From Peromyscus leucopus (lineage: Eukaryota; Chordata; Mammalia; Rodentia; Cricetidae): a stretch of DNA of 64,000 bases. This document shows, in pieces, positions 23,250 to 34,700 of this stretch (position 1 is the stretch's first letter; the number at the start of each line of letters is the position of its first letter). A program made the translations under genes and the position numbers. The notes below the pieces were generated by a model. The model made no database searches. It saw only the letters and a list, made by a program, of their open reading frames with translations, and was not told the DNA's origin. The stretch spans positions 69,834,647 to 69,898,646 of the forward strand of contig NC_051069.1 of assembly GCF_004664715.2 (NCBI RefSeq). The letters run 5' to 3'.

Positions 23250-24712
23250 CATGTTTTCCTTCACCATTAGAATTTTATGTGTGAGCTAATGTCTTTAAAA
23301 ATGAGCTTGTCCTATTTTACACCCACACACACAACCAATGGAGTGCACTTACTTAGGTGGGACTGTCCCAGCTGGGGCCTGTTTTGTGCTCCTCACAGCG
23401 CCTTGCACTTTCTGATCTCTTACACATCTCATGACGGCCACAATTTCCTTAAGCTTTCCTTCCTTTCTTCATCCCTTAGTCCCATCAGGGATGTAACTGT
23501 AGATTGTAGATCTAGCTCCCCACTCTATTCCCAGCACTCGGCGCAATGACTGTTACATAGCCAATTGTCAGGAAATACTTAATTGGATAAATTGAATTGA
23601 TCAGATTTAGGCCCTCAACAAATACCTCTTGGATGATTAAAACTCAATTATCTTAGAGAGAGCTCATTATTTAATAAAAGGACGACAAGGCTCATATTGA
23701 AAACAGTCATTTCAGCTGTGCTCCAGTTGAGGATTTAACTGTGTCTTCCCTTGAGCTTTTCCCCACGGTGCTCATTCCGGCTCACGCCTCAGCCTTCCTT
23801 CCAGCCTCTTCACATGTGAGTGCTACCTGGAAAAGCAGCCTTGTGTTTTTGTTTCTGTATGTCTAAAGACATAGAACTCGGCTAAGCTAGTTATTAATTT
23901 TTCCTCACACCTCAGTTCCTCTTCTTTAAACCTGAGGCACTGTGTAGCACCTGCTCAAGACCTACAGAGTGGACACTGTTGGTCGCTGCTGCTTGGGCTT
24001 ACCCCTGTGGATCTGCATCTGGCAGAGAAGGTGCCAAACGATGATGCCTTCCAAGTTCCTGTCTCCCCATTTGCAGTGCAGTGAGTTTTAAATTTGTCCT
24101 CAAAATTTAGGTAGCAAATATCTTAGCTCAGTTTACTGCTCCCACACTGGCCTCAGCTCATGCTGAGCACCAAGCATTTTGCAGGACGTCTGCGACTAAG
24201 CTTGCTTTTTACAGGCCTTAATTTTCTCAGTCCTATCCAGACTTCTTCAAACCCCTTTAAGTGAAAAAAAAAAAAAAATCCTCAACGATTTCAGCATGTC
24301 TATCTCCTCCTTTTTCCTTTCTCCTCTTGCTGAATCTGGATGCCTGGGTACCCTTACTCAGCATCACATCATTTTTGTTTAAAAACTTTTGTTTCACAGC
24401 ACTAGGAGAGAAGCATTTCCTTTATTGATGTCCCTGGGCCCTTGCTACTCATAGAAAAGGGTCTCTTGTCCTGCTTGGCACTGCACTTGAATCCACCACT
24501 GCCAGTCTATCTGCTGGTTCTCTCCACAAATGCAGTATTCAGCAAAGTATCCCTTCCCACTGCTTCCGTGAGAATCTGCCTGAGATCTTGCTGGTTCTTT
24601 CTCAGCCCTTTCTAAGATTTTAACATTATTTCTTTCAAAATTCTGGTGATGCTGATTTCATAGTATCAAGGCTTTAAGATGATGAGGACATGATGACTCT
24701 CTCCCTTATGAG
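23250..24712. other. No gene; unassigned
   Basis: No repeat or gene I can name. An A run lies at about 24266-24279. The 90-codon frame at 23277-23549 is unsupported. Confidence 0.45.
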
Positions 24713-24718
24713 GAGGAA
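24713..24718. repeat. Target-site duplication, left copy
   Basis: GAGGAA, identical to 26433-26438 on the other side of the provirus. Confidence 0.95.
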
Positions 24719-25107
24719 TGTAGCTAGAGTTTTTCTGCCATGCCCACAGTCAGGACAAATCTTTATCACCCGCCAGTCCCACAGCCGCTCAGACCCAAAC
24801 AAGTAAACACAGAGACTGATATTGCTTACAAACTGTATGGCTGTGGCAGGCTTCTTGCTAACTCTTCTTATAGCTTAAATTAATCCATTTCTATAAATCT
24901 ATACCTTGCCACGTGGCTGGTGGCTTACCAGTGTCTTCACATGCTGCTGGTCATGGCGGCGGCTGCAGTATCTCTCCGCCTTAGCCTTCTGCTTCCCAGA
25001 ATTCTCCTCTCTCCTTGTCCCACCTACTTCCTGCCTGGCCACTGGCCAACCAGTGTTTTATTTATTGACCAATCAGAGCAATTTGACATATAGACCGTCC
25101 CACAGCA
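24719..25107 (-). repeat. 3' LTR of the provirus
   Basis: On the minus strand it runs TGCTGTGGGACGG to AACTCTAGCTACA. A reversed CCAAT box (CTGATTGGTC) and an AATAAATAAA motif lie in its first 60 bases, and a GC-rich part (GCCGCCATGACC) in the middle. It pairs with 26044-26432 without gaps. Confidence 0.95.
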
Positions 25108-25119
25108 CTTCCCCTTTCT
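25108..25119 (-). promoter_or_regulatory. Polypurine tract
   Basis: On the minus strand the bases AGAAAGGGGAAG stand directly before the TGCTGTGG start of the 3' LTR, the place where plus-strand DNA priming occurs in retroviruses. An A run precedes it. Confidence 0.85.
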
Positions 25120-25310
25120 TTTTTTTTTTTTTTTAAAAGGAAGGTTTTAACTTTTACACATCTCCAAAGTCAGCTTGGTATATTTGGGAATTTGGGCGTA
25201 GCTTCTCTTACTACTTCCTGCTGGAGGGGGGCGCTGTATCTTATGGGGACACAAAGAAAATTTTAGGATCATGGAGTAGTCCGTGACTTGAAACGATTCT
25301 GGATGTTGGA

Positions 25311-25589
25311 TCATCTGGGCCATGGTGTCATCGGAGACCTTTCAGGTGGTCTTGGCTGGTCAAACCTGATGTATCTTAATCTGGAACAAATCCATAGCCT
25401 CTGGCTTTCTGTGGAAACAAAAGCAGAGCCTCCTTTCCAAAGCAACATATCCTTACATCCAAATTTTGAAGTTAAGGTATCTTTAAAATACACATTTTGG
25501 CATAACTCAACAGCTTTTGCAATCAAATGTTTCTCTTCAGTTATGAATATCAAAGAGAACATAATCCAGATTCTCTGTGTGGTAGCCAT
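25311..25589 (-). pseudogene. Remnant of the retroviral pol end (integrase tail)
   Basis: This is an open stretch of 92 codons on the element's sense strand. Residues about 48-67 (25389-25445) read LLWKGGSAFVSTESQRLWI, followed by SRLRYIRF. A short hydrophobic-Trp-Gly-x-x-x-Ala-x-Val-Ser-Thr block followed by a Trp and a Ser-Arg-Leu is the pattern of the C-terminal DNA-binding tail of class II retroviral integrases. That assignment is from the family pattern and not from an alignment. The catalytic core, reverse transcriptase and everything upstream are missing, so it cannot be an active enzyme. It lies where the 3' end of pol would be, about 270 bases before the polypurine tract. Confidence 0.5.
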
Positions 25590-26023
25590 CTTTATGTGGC
25601 TTATTTTTTATATTAGCTTGAGCCTATTGCTTTTAATTGAGGCCTATTGCAGCCTTTTAAGCCTGAAACGGCACTGTGGCTGCTGGCTCTGCCCACTTCA
25701 GCTTCCCAACATGGCGGTGGTACATTTTCCGCCAGCTCTGGGAGCCATCAATTTTCAGAAATAGTGGGTCTATGCTTCTTATCAAAGCAGCATGTAGCCC
25801 AGAAACCTCTTTTTGTTTTGTACTAGCAAAAGCTAAATCCACCATGCAGCTTAATGTGCCGCTTGCAGAGGCCTCATTCCCACCATACTGCAGGTCAAGC
25901 GCACACGCCAGGAACCCGCCAGTAACTCAAACCGGCAGCTGCCGCTCATTTGAGAGAGACAATTAGGAACTGTTTTTAGCTCCGTTTTAGAATCTTTTCT
26001 CAGGTTTTAGGTGGAAACTCTTG

Positions 26024-26041
26024 CCAACACGTTGGGCGCCA
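26024..26041 (-). promoter_or_regulatory. tRNA-Lys-type primer binding site
   Basis: On the minus strand, two bases after the 5' LTR, the sequence is TGGCGCCCAACGTGTTGG. The first 14 bases fit the 3' end of tRNA-Lys(1,2), the primer type common among class II retroviruses; the last four do not fit fully. Confidence 0.85.
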
Positions 26042-26043
26042 TT

Positions 26044-26432
26044 TGTAGCTAGAGTTTTTCTGCCATGCCCACAGTCAGGACAAATCTTTATCACCCGCCA
26101 GTCCCACAGCCGCTCAGACCCAAACAAGTAAACACAGAGACTGATATTGCTTACAAACTGTATGGCCGTGGCAGGCTTCTTGCTAACTCTTCTTATAGCT
26201 TCAATTAATCCATTTCTATAAATCTATACCTTGCCACGTGGCTGGTGGCTTACCAGTGTCTTCACATGCTGCTGGTCATGGCGGCGGCTGCAGTATCTCT
26301 CCGCCTCAGCCTTCTGCTTCCCAGAATTCTCCTCTCTCCTTGTCCCACCTACTTCCTGCCTGGGCACTGGCCAACCAGTGTTTTATTTATTGACCAATCA
26401 GAGCAATTTGACATATAGACCATCCCATAGCA
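26044..26432 (-). repeat. 5' LTR of the provirus
   Basis: Same 389-bp unit as 24719-25107. The six differences are single-base changes, mostly C/T or G/A transitions. It ends at the GAGGAA flank (26433-26438). Confidence 0.95.
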
Positions 26433-26614
26433 GAGGAACAAGGATTTTGGGTAATATTTGGCTAATTTACTCTTCTGCTTCTCCCAACATCAGTCCCTAG
26501 TGTTCTCCTCTGGAGGCTGCAGGTCTCAACATACATCCAAATCACTGGTTCCCTGCTCTTAGGCTTCATGGCCATCAGAACAGTGAGGAAATAACCCTCT
26601 GTTCATCTGTTCAG

Positions 26615-26618
<4 letters not shown>

Positions 26619-26659
<41 letters not shown>
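26619..26659. repeat. (TC)n microsatellite
   Basis: Pure TC dinucleotides. Confidence 0.97.
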
Positions 26660-26662
<3 letters not shown>

Positions 26663-26727
26663 CTCATGCTAGGATCAAACTGAGGGCTTTCTACATGGTA
26701 GGCAAGTGCACTTCCATTGATGTCCAG
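26660..26727 (-). mobile_element. ID-type SINE fragment
   Basis: Antisense ID/B4 head next to the TC run: CATGCTAGGATCAAACTGAG, GGCTTTCTACATGGTAGGCA, AGTGCACTTCCATTGATG. Confidence 0.55.
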
Positions 26728-28599
26728 TATTTTCTTTCAGCTGCTCAAATGGACTAAACTCCCAGCTGGGGAAGTTCAGACTGCCTGTTGTAGAGTCATT
26801 CCCACTATGGTAACAACCCCAGTGAGCTCACCAGCCACTACACAGAAAGGGAAATCCAAGCATTTCTCTTCCCTGCCAAAATCTACCCTGATCTCGTGGT
26901 TAAAGCGTGGGACCCTCACGTTAGTTTAGGGAGGTGGGAAATTTGCTTCCCAGTAACAAATAAGTCATGAAGTGTGCCTGCAGTGATGAGGCAGAGTTAA
27001 AGAATACAGAAAACTGGTTGAAACTTGTTGTAAGAGACGGTGAATAGAAAGGCATCAAGTGGAGGATGTTGTCAGTGGAATTTGGCTTTCAAGAGGGGAG
27101 AATAAGCACGCTGTCCTTCACACTTTCTTATTTTCTGTTATCTGTGACCAAGATGGTTTGTCTGTCACTGATGCATAATTACAAGTATCATAATTAATTC
27201 TAAGTATTTAATATAACTTCTATTATATGCCATATCAACCATGTTTCACATTTAACTTGTTTTAATATGAGCTTTAAAAGTGATTTAAATAAAATTAAAT
27301 TGCAAAAATATTTCCCTTTACATATACATTAAGTTTTACTTTCTATTTATGAGAGTTGACTTTTTAAAAACCCCTGTCCCACTCCCAAATCACCCATAGT
27401 CTCATAGCTGAAAACTTAAATGGAATAGCATGGAAGACAGATGGAAACTTTAGAAAAGGAGGGATTCAAGGGAGATGAAGCATAAGTTGTCAAAACTCTT
27501 CAAAAGAGCTTCTGGTGGGGCTTTCTATCAACTATGGGAATAAGTGGCTAATATTTGCTAACAGAAACACTGCCCTGTGCATGCACTCTTACCTTCTATC
27601 TGGAAATTACTTTCCCATATAGATTCAGTTTCTTATGGGGAAAATGGATCTTTATTTGCCTTAATGGCCAGGTGATCATGTGTCAAAATTCAAGGCAGAG
27701 TATGTATATTACTGATAGCTGAACAGGGGGCAACACCTTTAATAATTTTTTTAAATTATTTTCTCCTATAAGAAACAAATTTGACAGCAAGATTTAAAAA
27801 TCTAAAAATTACATTTAGGAATAGCAAAATCTGGAAGAATTTTTGAAATGTTTGGGAAATCCTTTAGAATAGGAAGCATAGCAAGGAGAAAACTACAGGC
27901 TTTGTTTTATGTAACACCGAAGCTTATCAAAGCATTCTAGACTACTGCATCGCTATTTAGGTAATGAAATGAAAACACAAGCAGCAATAAGTCTGAGGTA
28001 ATTGTTTTATTAAGTCATCAAAATTCTAAAATTAGATTTCAGCTTTGAGTGTAGGAAATTATGTAAATTTTTTGAATTAAACACATCCAATATATTAATT
28101 GGCTTTACAAACCAAGACTACTTGAAACAACACGTGTGTCTTGTGAGTGCAGTGTCAGCTCGGGGGATCCATGCTTTGTCCCCTGCCTCCTTTTCCTTGG
28201 AACTTAGTCAAAAGCTTGTGTCCATCAAGACTACAGCTAGATGAAAGCAGCAGCAGCTTTTCTTGACCTGAAGCAGGACAATGAACATCTGTCATTTTTA
28301 TGAAGGGATAAGAGGAATAAATCTACAGAGGGTGAATGAGACTAGACCTGAAGATGAGAGGCTTATTCTTCTTTGCTAGCTTTTAATAAAACAGGAACTT
28401 TTGTCTCTAGCATTCTTCAGATCTCAGATTTTCAATTAGCAGAACTCACCTCCTTTTATAAAAATTGAGGGGATTGTGTCCTTAAGTAGTGGCATTTTAG
28501 GTGATAGGTCATTGATTCTCTAGTGCTATAGATAATATATTGTCATCTGGTCCTCAGCAACAATGCCAAGAACACAAATGGGAAAGAATCGCACCTTAT
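26728..28599. other. No gene; largely repeat-free
   Basis: Nearly 1.9 kb in which I recognise neither a repeat nor a gene. The 70-codon frame at 26717-26929 is unsupported. It would be a fair place to look for conserved non-coding sequence. Confidence 0.45.
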
Positions 28600-29390
28600 G
28601 TGACTACTGAAAGGCAAACTGTATATCTCCATGTAAAAGAATGAAACTGGACCCCAGTTTTATACCAGATAAGAACTCAGGAGATATGAATAAAGACATG
28701 AACATTACATCTGAAGTGCTAAAAAGTCATCGAAGAAAATACAGATCTTTTAGTCTCCAGAGTGACTTAAATAGGTTGCCAGAAATCCAGACAAGGGAAA
28801 AATGGAGCAGGATTATATGAAACCAAAAAGCTCCACTCATCAAAGTAAACAGCCAAGGTAAAAGTCAATCTATAGTATGAGAGAAAGCATCTGTAAACCA
28901 TATGTCTCATGAATGGCTCATTTCCAAGGCATGTAAGTAATATACAGCTCAACAGGGGAAAAAAGGAAAGTAAAACTAGATACAGTCTGATTAAAATATA
29001 GGTAATGGAACTGAACATATATTTCCTTCAGACATACAAATGGTCAACAGACCTTTGGTTCACCATCACTGGTAACCGGGGAGACATTAGTTATGTTGAC
29101 AATAAGTTATCATCTCACACCCATTAAGAAATTTATAAAAAAAACTACAGATAGCATTGCAGAGGATGTAGAGAAATTTACTTTTATACCATGTGAGGTG
29201 AATGGTGCACTCATTATCAAAACCTTGGTAAACGTTGCTCAAAAATGAAAACCAGAACTTCTACCTCATCAGTAATCTCAAATTTGGGCACTTAAGCAAA
29301 AATTCAAAATTATGATCTGGAGGAGATATCTGCTCCCCTGTATTCACAGTAGCATTACTCACAATGACTGGTTGTATTTGTTATGCATAT
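28600..29390 (+). mobile_element. Old mammalian L1 (L1M-like) ORF2 end
   Basis: Diverged L1 with AAAAGAATGAAACTGGACCC near 28640, CTCAGGAGATATGAATAAA, AAATGGTCAACAGACCTTTG, CATCACTGGTAACCGGGGAG and ATCATCTCACACCCATTAAG, in the L1 ORF2-end order. Frames are broken many times. Confidence 0.65.
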
Positions 29391-29716
29391 TGTCCTCTGA
29401 ATTACGGTTGATGAGCCTCAACAGGGGGAAGGAAGGAAGGCCTGTGACGTTGCTTCACAAATATGTGCCCACAACCACATATTTTCAACCACATCAAGCT
29501 AATTGTGGTGGGCAGGAATCAAGATGACTTCAGGGGACATTATGTAGAAGGAGATGGATTCAAATTATGTTCAAGTATGAAAGAAATGAAAAAAGAGCTA
29601 TCCCGGGATGCAGACACTTATATAACGTTTGAGAAAGCACTTCACATATAAGGTTAGGACCATCTCACTTCAATAAGCCTAAGCATCGGAAGGCTAATAT
29701 CCTTTCTAAGGGTTAG
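29391..29716. other. No gene; unassigned
   Basis: Between the old L1 and the next LTR. The 62-codon frame at 29463-29651 has no recognised domain and no conserved context. Confidence 0.4.
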
Positions 29717-30067
29717 TGTGACTGTTAATTGTCAGCTTGACAGTATCTAGAATCACCTGGAAGGATATTTGGGTATATGCCTCTGAAGGATTACCTCGAT
29801 GACATCAATTAATATGGGAAAATGTGTCTTGAGTGTGACTAGGACTATTCAATGGTCAGGGGTCCTAGACTGTATAAAACTGAGAAAGAAGCTGATGTCC
29901 ACATTCATTGCTCTTTGCACACTGAGCAGCTGCTTCCTGCTGCTGCCGCCTGTCCTTCCCTGCCATGACAAACTGTTCCTTTACCTGTGAGCCAGGACAA
30001 ACCTTTTCTCCCTGAAGTTGCTTTGTGACAGTATTTCACCATAGCAGCAGGGAAAGGAACTAAGACA
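29717..30067 (+). mobile_element. MaLR-type rodent LTR
   Basis: Sense LTR: TGTGACTGTTAATTGTCAGC, TTGACAGTATCTAGAATCAC, CTGGAAGG, GGGGTCCTAGACTGTATAAA (TATA-like), CAAACCTTTTCTCCCTGAAG, TTGCTTTGTGACAG and the end GGAACTAAGACA. The CTGTATAAAA box lies where such LTRs start transcription. Confidence 0.75.
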
Positions 30068-30929
30068 ACTAGTTAATGCAGCATTGTATTTGTGATGCTT
30101 GACTGGTGACTGATAGACTCTGATCCAGACAAAGCATCTGGATTCATTGCATTGTCTTCAGCTATCCAGCAGGGTTTTGAGGGAATGGGTAGATGCATTT
30201 AGCAGAGGAGAGTGGAGTTCTGGATTGCAAGGATGAATTTATTATGATGCACAGGAGGCAATAGAAAAAGCAAAGAGCCCCACAGGGATCAGGGCTAGGA
30301 AAGTCTGTACTGTTAGGAAAGCTGCTTTTGGAGATGATCTGTTCGCTAAAATGTATGAGGTAGAGGGATTTTTCTAGTTGATAAAGTAAACTTTGGGAAG
30401 TCTAGGAGATGTGAGTTTGCTTGTGTGCATACTGTCGATAGTGCAGAGTCCATGCTCTGAAGCTTCATTTACTTCTCACAGTGGTGAGATGAGAGGGAAA
30501 TTTCTTCAAATATATTTTATATGACATTCTGGGTAATGACACCATCTTCAGATGATGTCACATACTATACAGTTATTATTATCTCTCACAACTTTATTAT
30601 AAGACTCTGTATATTGCAATTGAATGCTTCTGCCTTGGTATATAGGGAAGGAGACAGTGAAGGTACATGCAACTTACACAAAACCAAAATAATTGTGATC
30701 CTGTGTGGAAATGGAAGCAAATTGTTCTTTTCAGAATGGAGGACTTAAGGAAACTAGAAAAGTAAAAGAGAAAGAAAAAACAATTACTATAAAGCTATCA
30801 AATATGGACATGAAGAATCCGTGTCTGTCCCACAGGCCTTTGCTACTCCACAGGATTTCTCACATGCGTCCTTTTCTGCTTCGCTGTGACCTAATACTCG
30901 AGAAAACAGCTTCAAATATGAAAGGTCTA
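30068..30929. other. No gene; unassigned
   Basis: No repeat named. Two overlapping plus-strand frames (30521-30748 and 30705-30947) are unsupported. Confidence 0.4.
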
Positions 30930-31210
30930 TTCAGACTCACGGTTTAAAGACTTTTGTCCATAGATATTTGCCTCCATGCCTTTGGGTAGAGCATCATGGA
31001 AGCAGCAGGAGCATGTAGGATGTGGAGTAGCTTCAAGGAAACTGGAGACAAGATATCACCTTCAATGTCACCCTTTCCAGGGATCTACTACCTCTAAATA
31101 GGAATTACTTCTTAAAGTTTCCAGACCTGCCAAAACAGTGTCACTGGCTGGAAACCAGATAGAATGCAGCACATGAAACTGAGGAGGACATCTCTCTGGG
31201 GCTACCATTC
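30930..31210 (-). mobile_element. MaLR-type LTR remnant, antisense
   Basis: Weak but ordered landmarks: CAGACTCACGGTTTAAAG, AGAGCATCATGGAAGCAGCA, GGAGCATGTAG, CTTAAAGTTTCCAGACCTGC, CAAAACAGTGTCACTGGCTG, GAAACCAGATAGAATG, GAGGAGGACAT. This is the reverse of a MaLR LTR; the subfamily is unclear. Confidence 0.5.
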
Positions 31211-31397
31211 TTAGCAAGAAAAGGGTTAGGCTGATACAGAAGGCTAGTGAAATTATTAACTTTTTATTGTGGGAAGACTCTCCTCCAGTTACTTGCCTTG
31301 TTTCTTGTTTAGTGAAGTTTCGACAAAAGTGAGCCATTATTCACTAATTCATAGTAACTAAAAACAAACACAAGGGAATGGAATTCTTAAGAACGGT

Positions 31398-31683
31398 AGA
31401 TCCATGGGGATGGCTCAGTGGGTAAAGTGCTTGCTATGCAAGCATGGAGGCCTGAATTCATATCCCAAGTGCTCATGTAAAAGCTAGGCATGGCTCATAT
31501 CTGTAAGCCCAGCACTGCAGGGGCAGGGACACAGGTGAATCCTGGGGTCTCCCTGAGTAGCCAGTGTAGCTGAAATGTTGAGCTCCAGGTTCGGTGAGAA
31601 ACCTAGTCTTAAAATATAAGGTAGACAGCCATTAAGCAAGATGTCGACCTTGAACTCTGCCCTCTACATATACACATGCATTC

Positions 31684-31686
<3 letters not shown>
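31398..31686 (+). mobile_element. B4-type composite SINE
   Basis: A tRNA-derived head (GGGGATGGCTCAGTGGGTAA, AGTGCTTGCTATGCAAGCAT) is followed by a B1-like body (AAAGCTAGGCATGGCTCATA, AGCCCAGCACTGCAGGGGCA, GGGACACAGGTGAATCCTGG, GGTTCGGTGAGAAACC) and a tail running into a CA repeat. Confidence 0.8.

Positions 31687-31728
<42 letters not shown>
31687..31728. repeat. (CA)n microsatellite
   Basis: Pure AC run at the 3' tail of the B4-type SINE. Confidence 0.97.
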
Positions 31729-31729
<1 letters not shown>

Positions 31730-34700
31730 GCAGTATTTCATTTTTTCTCCAGTGAATAGCTTGAACAACTGATATATTTTTAGAAGTTATTCCTGTGTTC
31801 TGCATGCTCATTAGTAAGGGACAAAAGTATTTAAAGTAAAATAGGATTAGTGAATTGCTAAAGTTGAGTCCCACTGCAAAGGCCAAGTCAGACAAGTTGG
31901 AAGCTTTTCTTAGAGGGAACACGTGGGTGGGATAGGCAAATGGAATTGGCAACTTTTCTCATTAAAGAAACTATCTTGAATTCTTAATTTTTGTTGTTAA
32001 TTAAGAATTCAAATTGTTTAAAACACAATGATAAGACTCCTGTTCTTAAAATGTTCTAGTTACATCATTCTTCTGTAATATTGATTTTTAGTGAAGGATG
32101 GAGCAGAGTATGTCTCTTCTGAAGCTCAGCAAAGGACACAGAAGCGATGGAGGAGATCACCAAAGCAGATATGGAGTCCGGATGGAAAGAAAATCTGTCA
32201 GCTCACTCTATGTCCAACATGAAAAGGCACGCGTATAAAAAACAGAGGCTAATAGCAATCCAGGGCTGGGTGACAGGGGGCAAAGGAAGCTCGTTTACAC
32301 ACATGCTTGCTGCAGATGAATTCAGACCTCAGTGGGTACGTACAGTCTCAGTTGCAGGCCTTCATGGGACTCTCTTGTGGGGTTCAGGTGATGGTTATTA
32401 TCAAATAATATAGTCTAACCGACTTTCACAATTTCCCAACATCTCAGTATGAACAAAAGGTGATACATAGTGGTACAGTCCATCCAGGCTCATTCTTCAC
32501 AACTTTCTTTGACCATGCAGCTGTATATTTTGCTTATTTTCTGGTTTGTGAAATTATATTTACCTTGAGGGTTTTTTTCATTTGTATATCAAGGCACTTC
32601 TGATGTATCAATATGGCCTCAAGATGAAATATATCCCAGCCTGTTTCTAGAAGCTGTTATCATTTCTCAATACCCCAGTATTTAGCCTCTGTAACAGGAC
32701 TTTCTAGCACTTCCCACCAGAGTTTTTCTAGTTGGCTCTTAATCTACTCTGACAATTGAGAACTAAAATAGTAAAATGTGAGAACATGTCAAGTCTGATG
32801 ATGTAGGAAGTCTTTGCTAAGCAAAGGGCACAGACAGTATTTGTATCCTGATGTTCATGCTGTTCCACTCAGCTATAGTTTTCTTCAGAAGAACTGAAGA
32901 TGTACAACCGAGAAACAAACAGCTCATCATATATTTATTTTTAACTCTCAAAACTGAATCTGGGAATGATAAATGTATAAGTGTCTGAAGTCAGGCCAGC
33001 ACCAGGGTTATAACATGGTTCAGAAGACAGATAATTTGGTAAAATTATCTACTTGGGGTTTTATTTAACTTTTGAGAGATGAGGATTATTCAAGTTGGAG
33101 GAAATTAATGACAAATAGCTAAAGACATCCTAAATATTATAAACACCTACATTTGTTATAAATTAAACTATAACAATTTATAGCTTTTAAGTTCTTCCTA
33201 GTCTCCCTCCGCCCCCTCCGTGTGTGTGGGTGTTAGCTTTGTGAACATCTTAATGGAAACTATTGGTCTTTCTATTCTGGTACTGAACTTGGATGAAAGC
33301 AAAGACTTAACTGTATAGCACTGGCAATGTCTTACAGAGAATGCAGAACTGAATTCCTATCCACCCTGGTCCAATGATACAATGCCATTTTGAGGGTCTA
33401 TTTGGATGACAATTATTAGCACTTGGCCTCACCAGTGTTTTGTTAGTTAAGTTATTCCCTGTGTTTTCATATATTGGTTCCGAAAGTTTTTATTTTCCTA
33501 TTTTCAGGTAGTAGGTGCTTTTTAGAAGGTGCTTGTAGTTAATATGTGAAAAATAGATATATTCATTAGACAAACAAAAGGCAAAAATGAGAGTTGAAAA
33601 CAACATTTAAAGTCTTGATAAATAGCATTGGTTCCACATTGCTTGAGAAGTCTTTAATGAAGACAGATCTTTATCATGGACTGGATCAAACTGGAGTAGG
33701 TGGAGAAAATGTTCTTCACACAGGACTGAGGAGGGAATGATTAAGATCATGTACCAGATTTGGGGGGTATGTAGGAGATAATTCGAGAATGGATAGTTGA
33801 AGTTGTGCTTTCATGACCTTCAAAGGCTACTTAAGCAGCCATCTCATCACCAGTGAGAAGACTCTGGAAGTCACAGAATGCCAAGCTAAGGAGGCATTTT
33901 GAGGGGGAAATAATTGAGTGTATGATTTCCCTAGCTTTTGTTATTGCTTAAGAAAAAATACAATGCTAAGAAATAGGGAGCTATGAAAAGACTTAATCCT
34001 TATTCAAACATATTTTGTTTTCTGAATAAGAAGGTGAATTTTGGGTTAGCTACTTAAGAAATTCAAAGTAAGAAAGTTTTGCCCAAAGCCTGCAGTCCCA
34101 GAGAGAGTAAGTCAGGTGTTGAGGATGCTTCCTTCTACTCTGCAGGAATGGCTTATGTTCCAACTTCCCACAGTTCTCCCTGTCTTCAGAATCCTCTTGA
34201 AATGTATAGGGTCTTAAGCAACTACATAATCAGTCACATTATCAGCAAGATATTTATGCCTCACATCTATAGTCAGGCATTTCTATCGGATAGCTTAAAA
34301 TTTAAACTACTAAAAACTGCTAGTTCTGGAATTTAATAATAAAACCTCGCAGCTTCTCCCTTACAGAAAAAAAACAAAGAAAAACATTCCAAAGTTGTTT
34401 GCCTAAAATGTAGCGATAAAATAACAAGAGTATTTTAGAATACACAATGTCATTTGATTCTTGGCATGGTTTTCTGAGACAACTGGGAAATTATTACTGT
34501 TTCTGGAAAACGTGGAAATCCAAAGTGGGTGTTTTTTTCTAGTCATCATGGAGGAGTGGGAGTAGGTCTCATTAGGCCTGTCTATGGGTATCAGGCTCTT
34601 CCACAATAATGGTCTATCGTGTGTTGCACTTGGCTGTCAGCTTCAAGTCATTTGTACACTTTCCTTCCTTTCTCACAAAACCAAGACTCTACTCATTCTT

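Larger units (their letters stand above)
24719..26432 (-). mobile_element. Non-autonomous class II (ERVK-like) provirus
   Basis: A complete two-LTR element on the minus strand. The order is 5' LTR 26044-26432, primer site 26024-26041, internal region, polypurine tract 25108-25119, 3' LTR 24719-25107. A perfect 6-bp duplication GAGGAA flanks it. The LTRs have equal length and differ at six of 389 positions by my count, which suggests a fairly recent insertion. The internal region is only about 0.94 kb. It lacks gag, protease, reverse transcriptase and env, and keeps a short piece that looks like the end of pol. It could move only with proteins from another element. The LTR type resembles the mys-like group of cricetid rodents; that name is a guess. 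The plus-strand frame at 25288-25764 runs antisense across it and is probably chance. Confidence 0.93.

Noticed and set aside
24906..25136. Two near-identical frames (24906-25136 and 26231-26500) that look like a duplicated gene
   Set aside because: They are the same antisense part of the two LTRs of one provirus.
26880..26930. Possible tRNA-like stretch (GTGGTTAAAGCGTGGGACCC)
   Set aside because: No cloverleaf with proper A and B boxes can be drawn.
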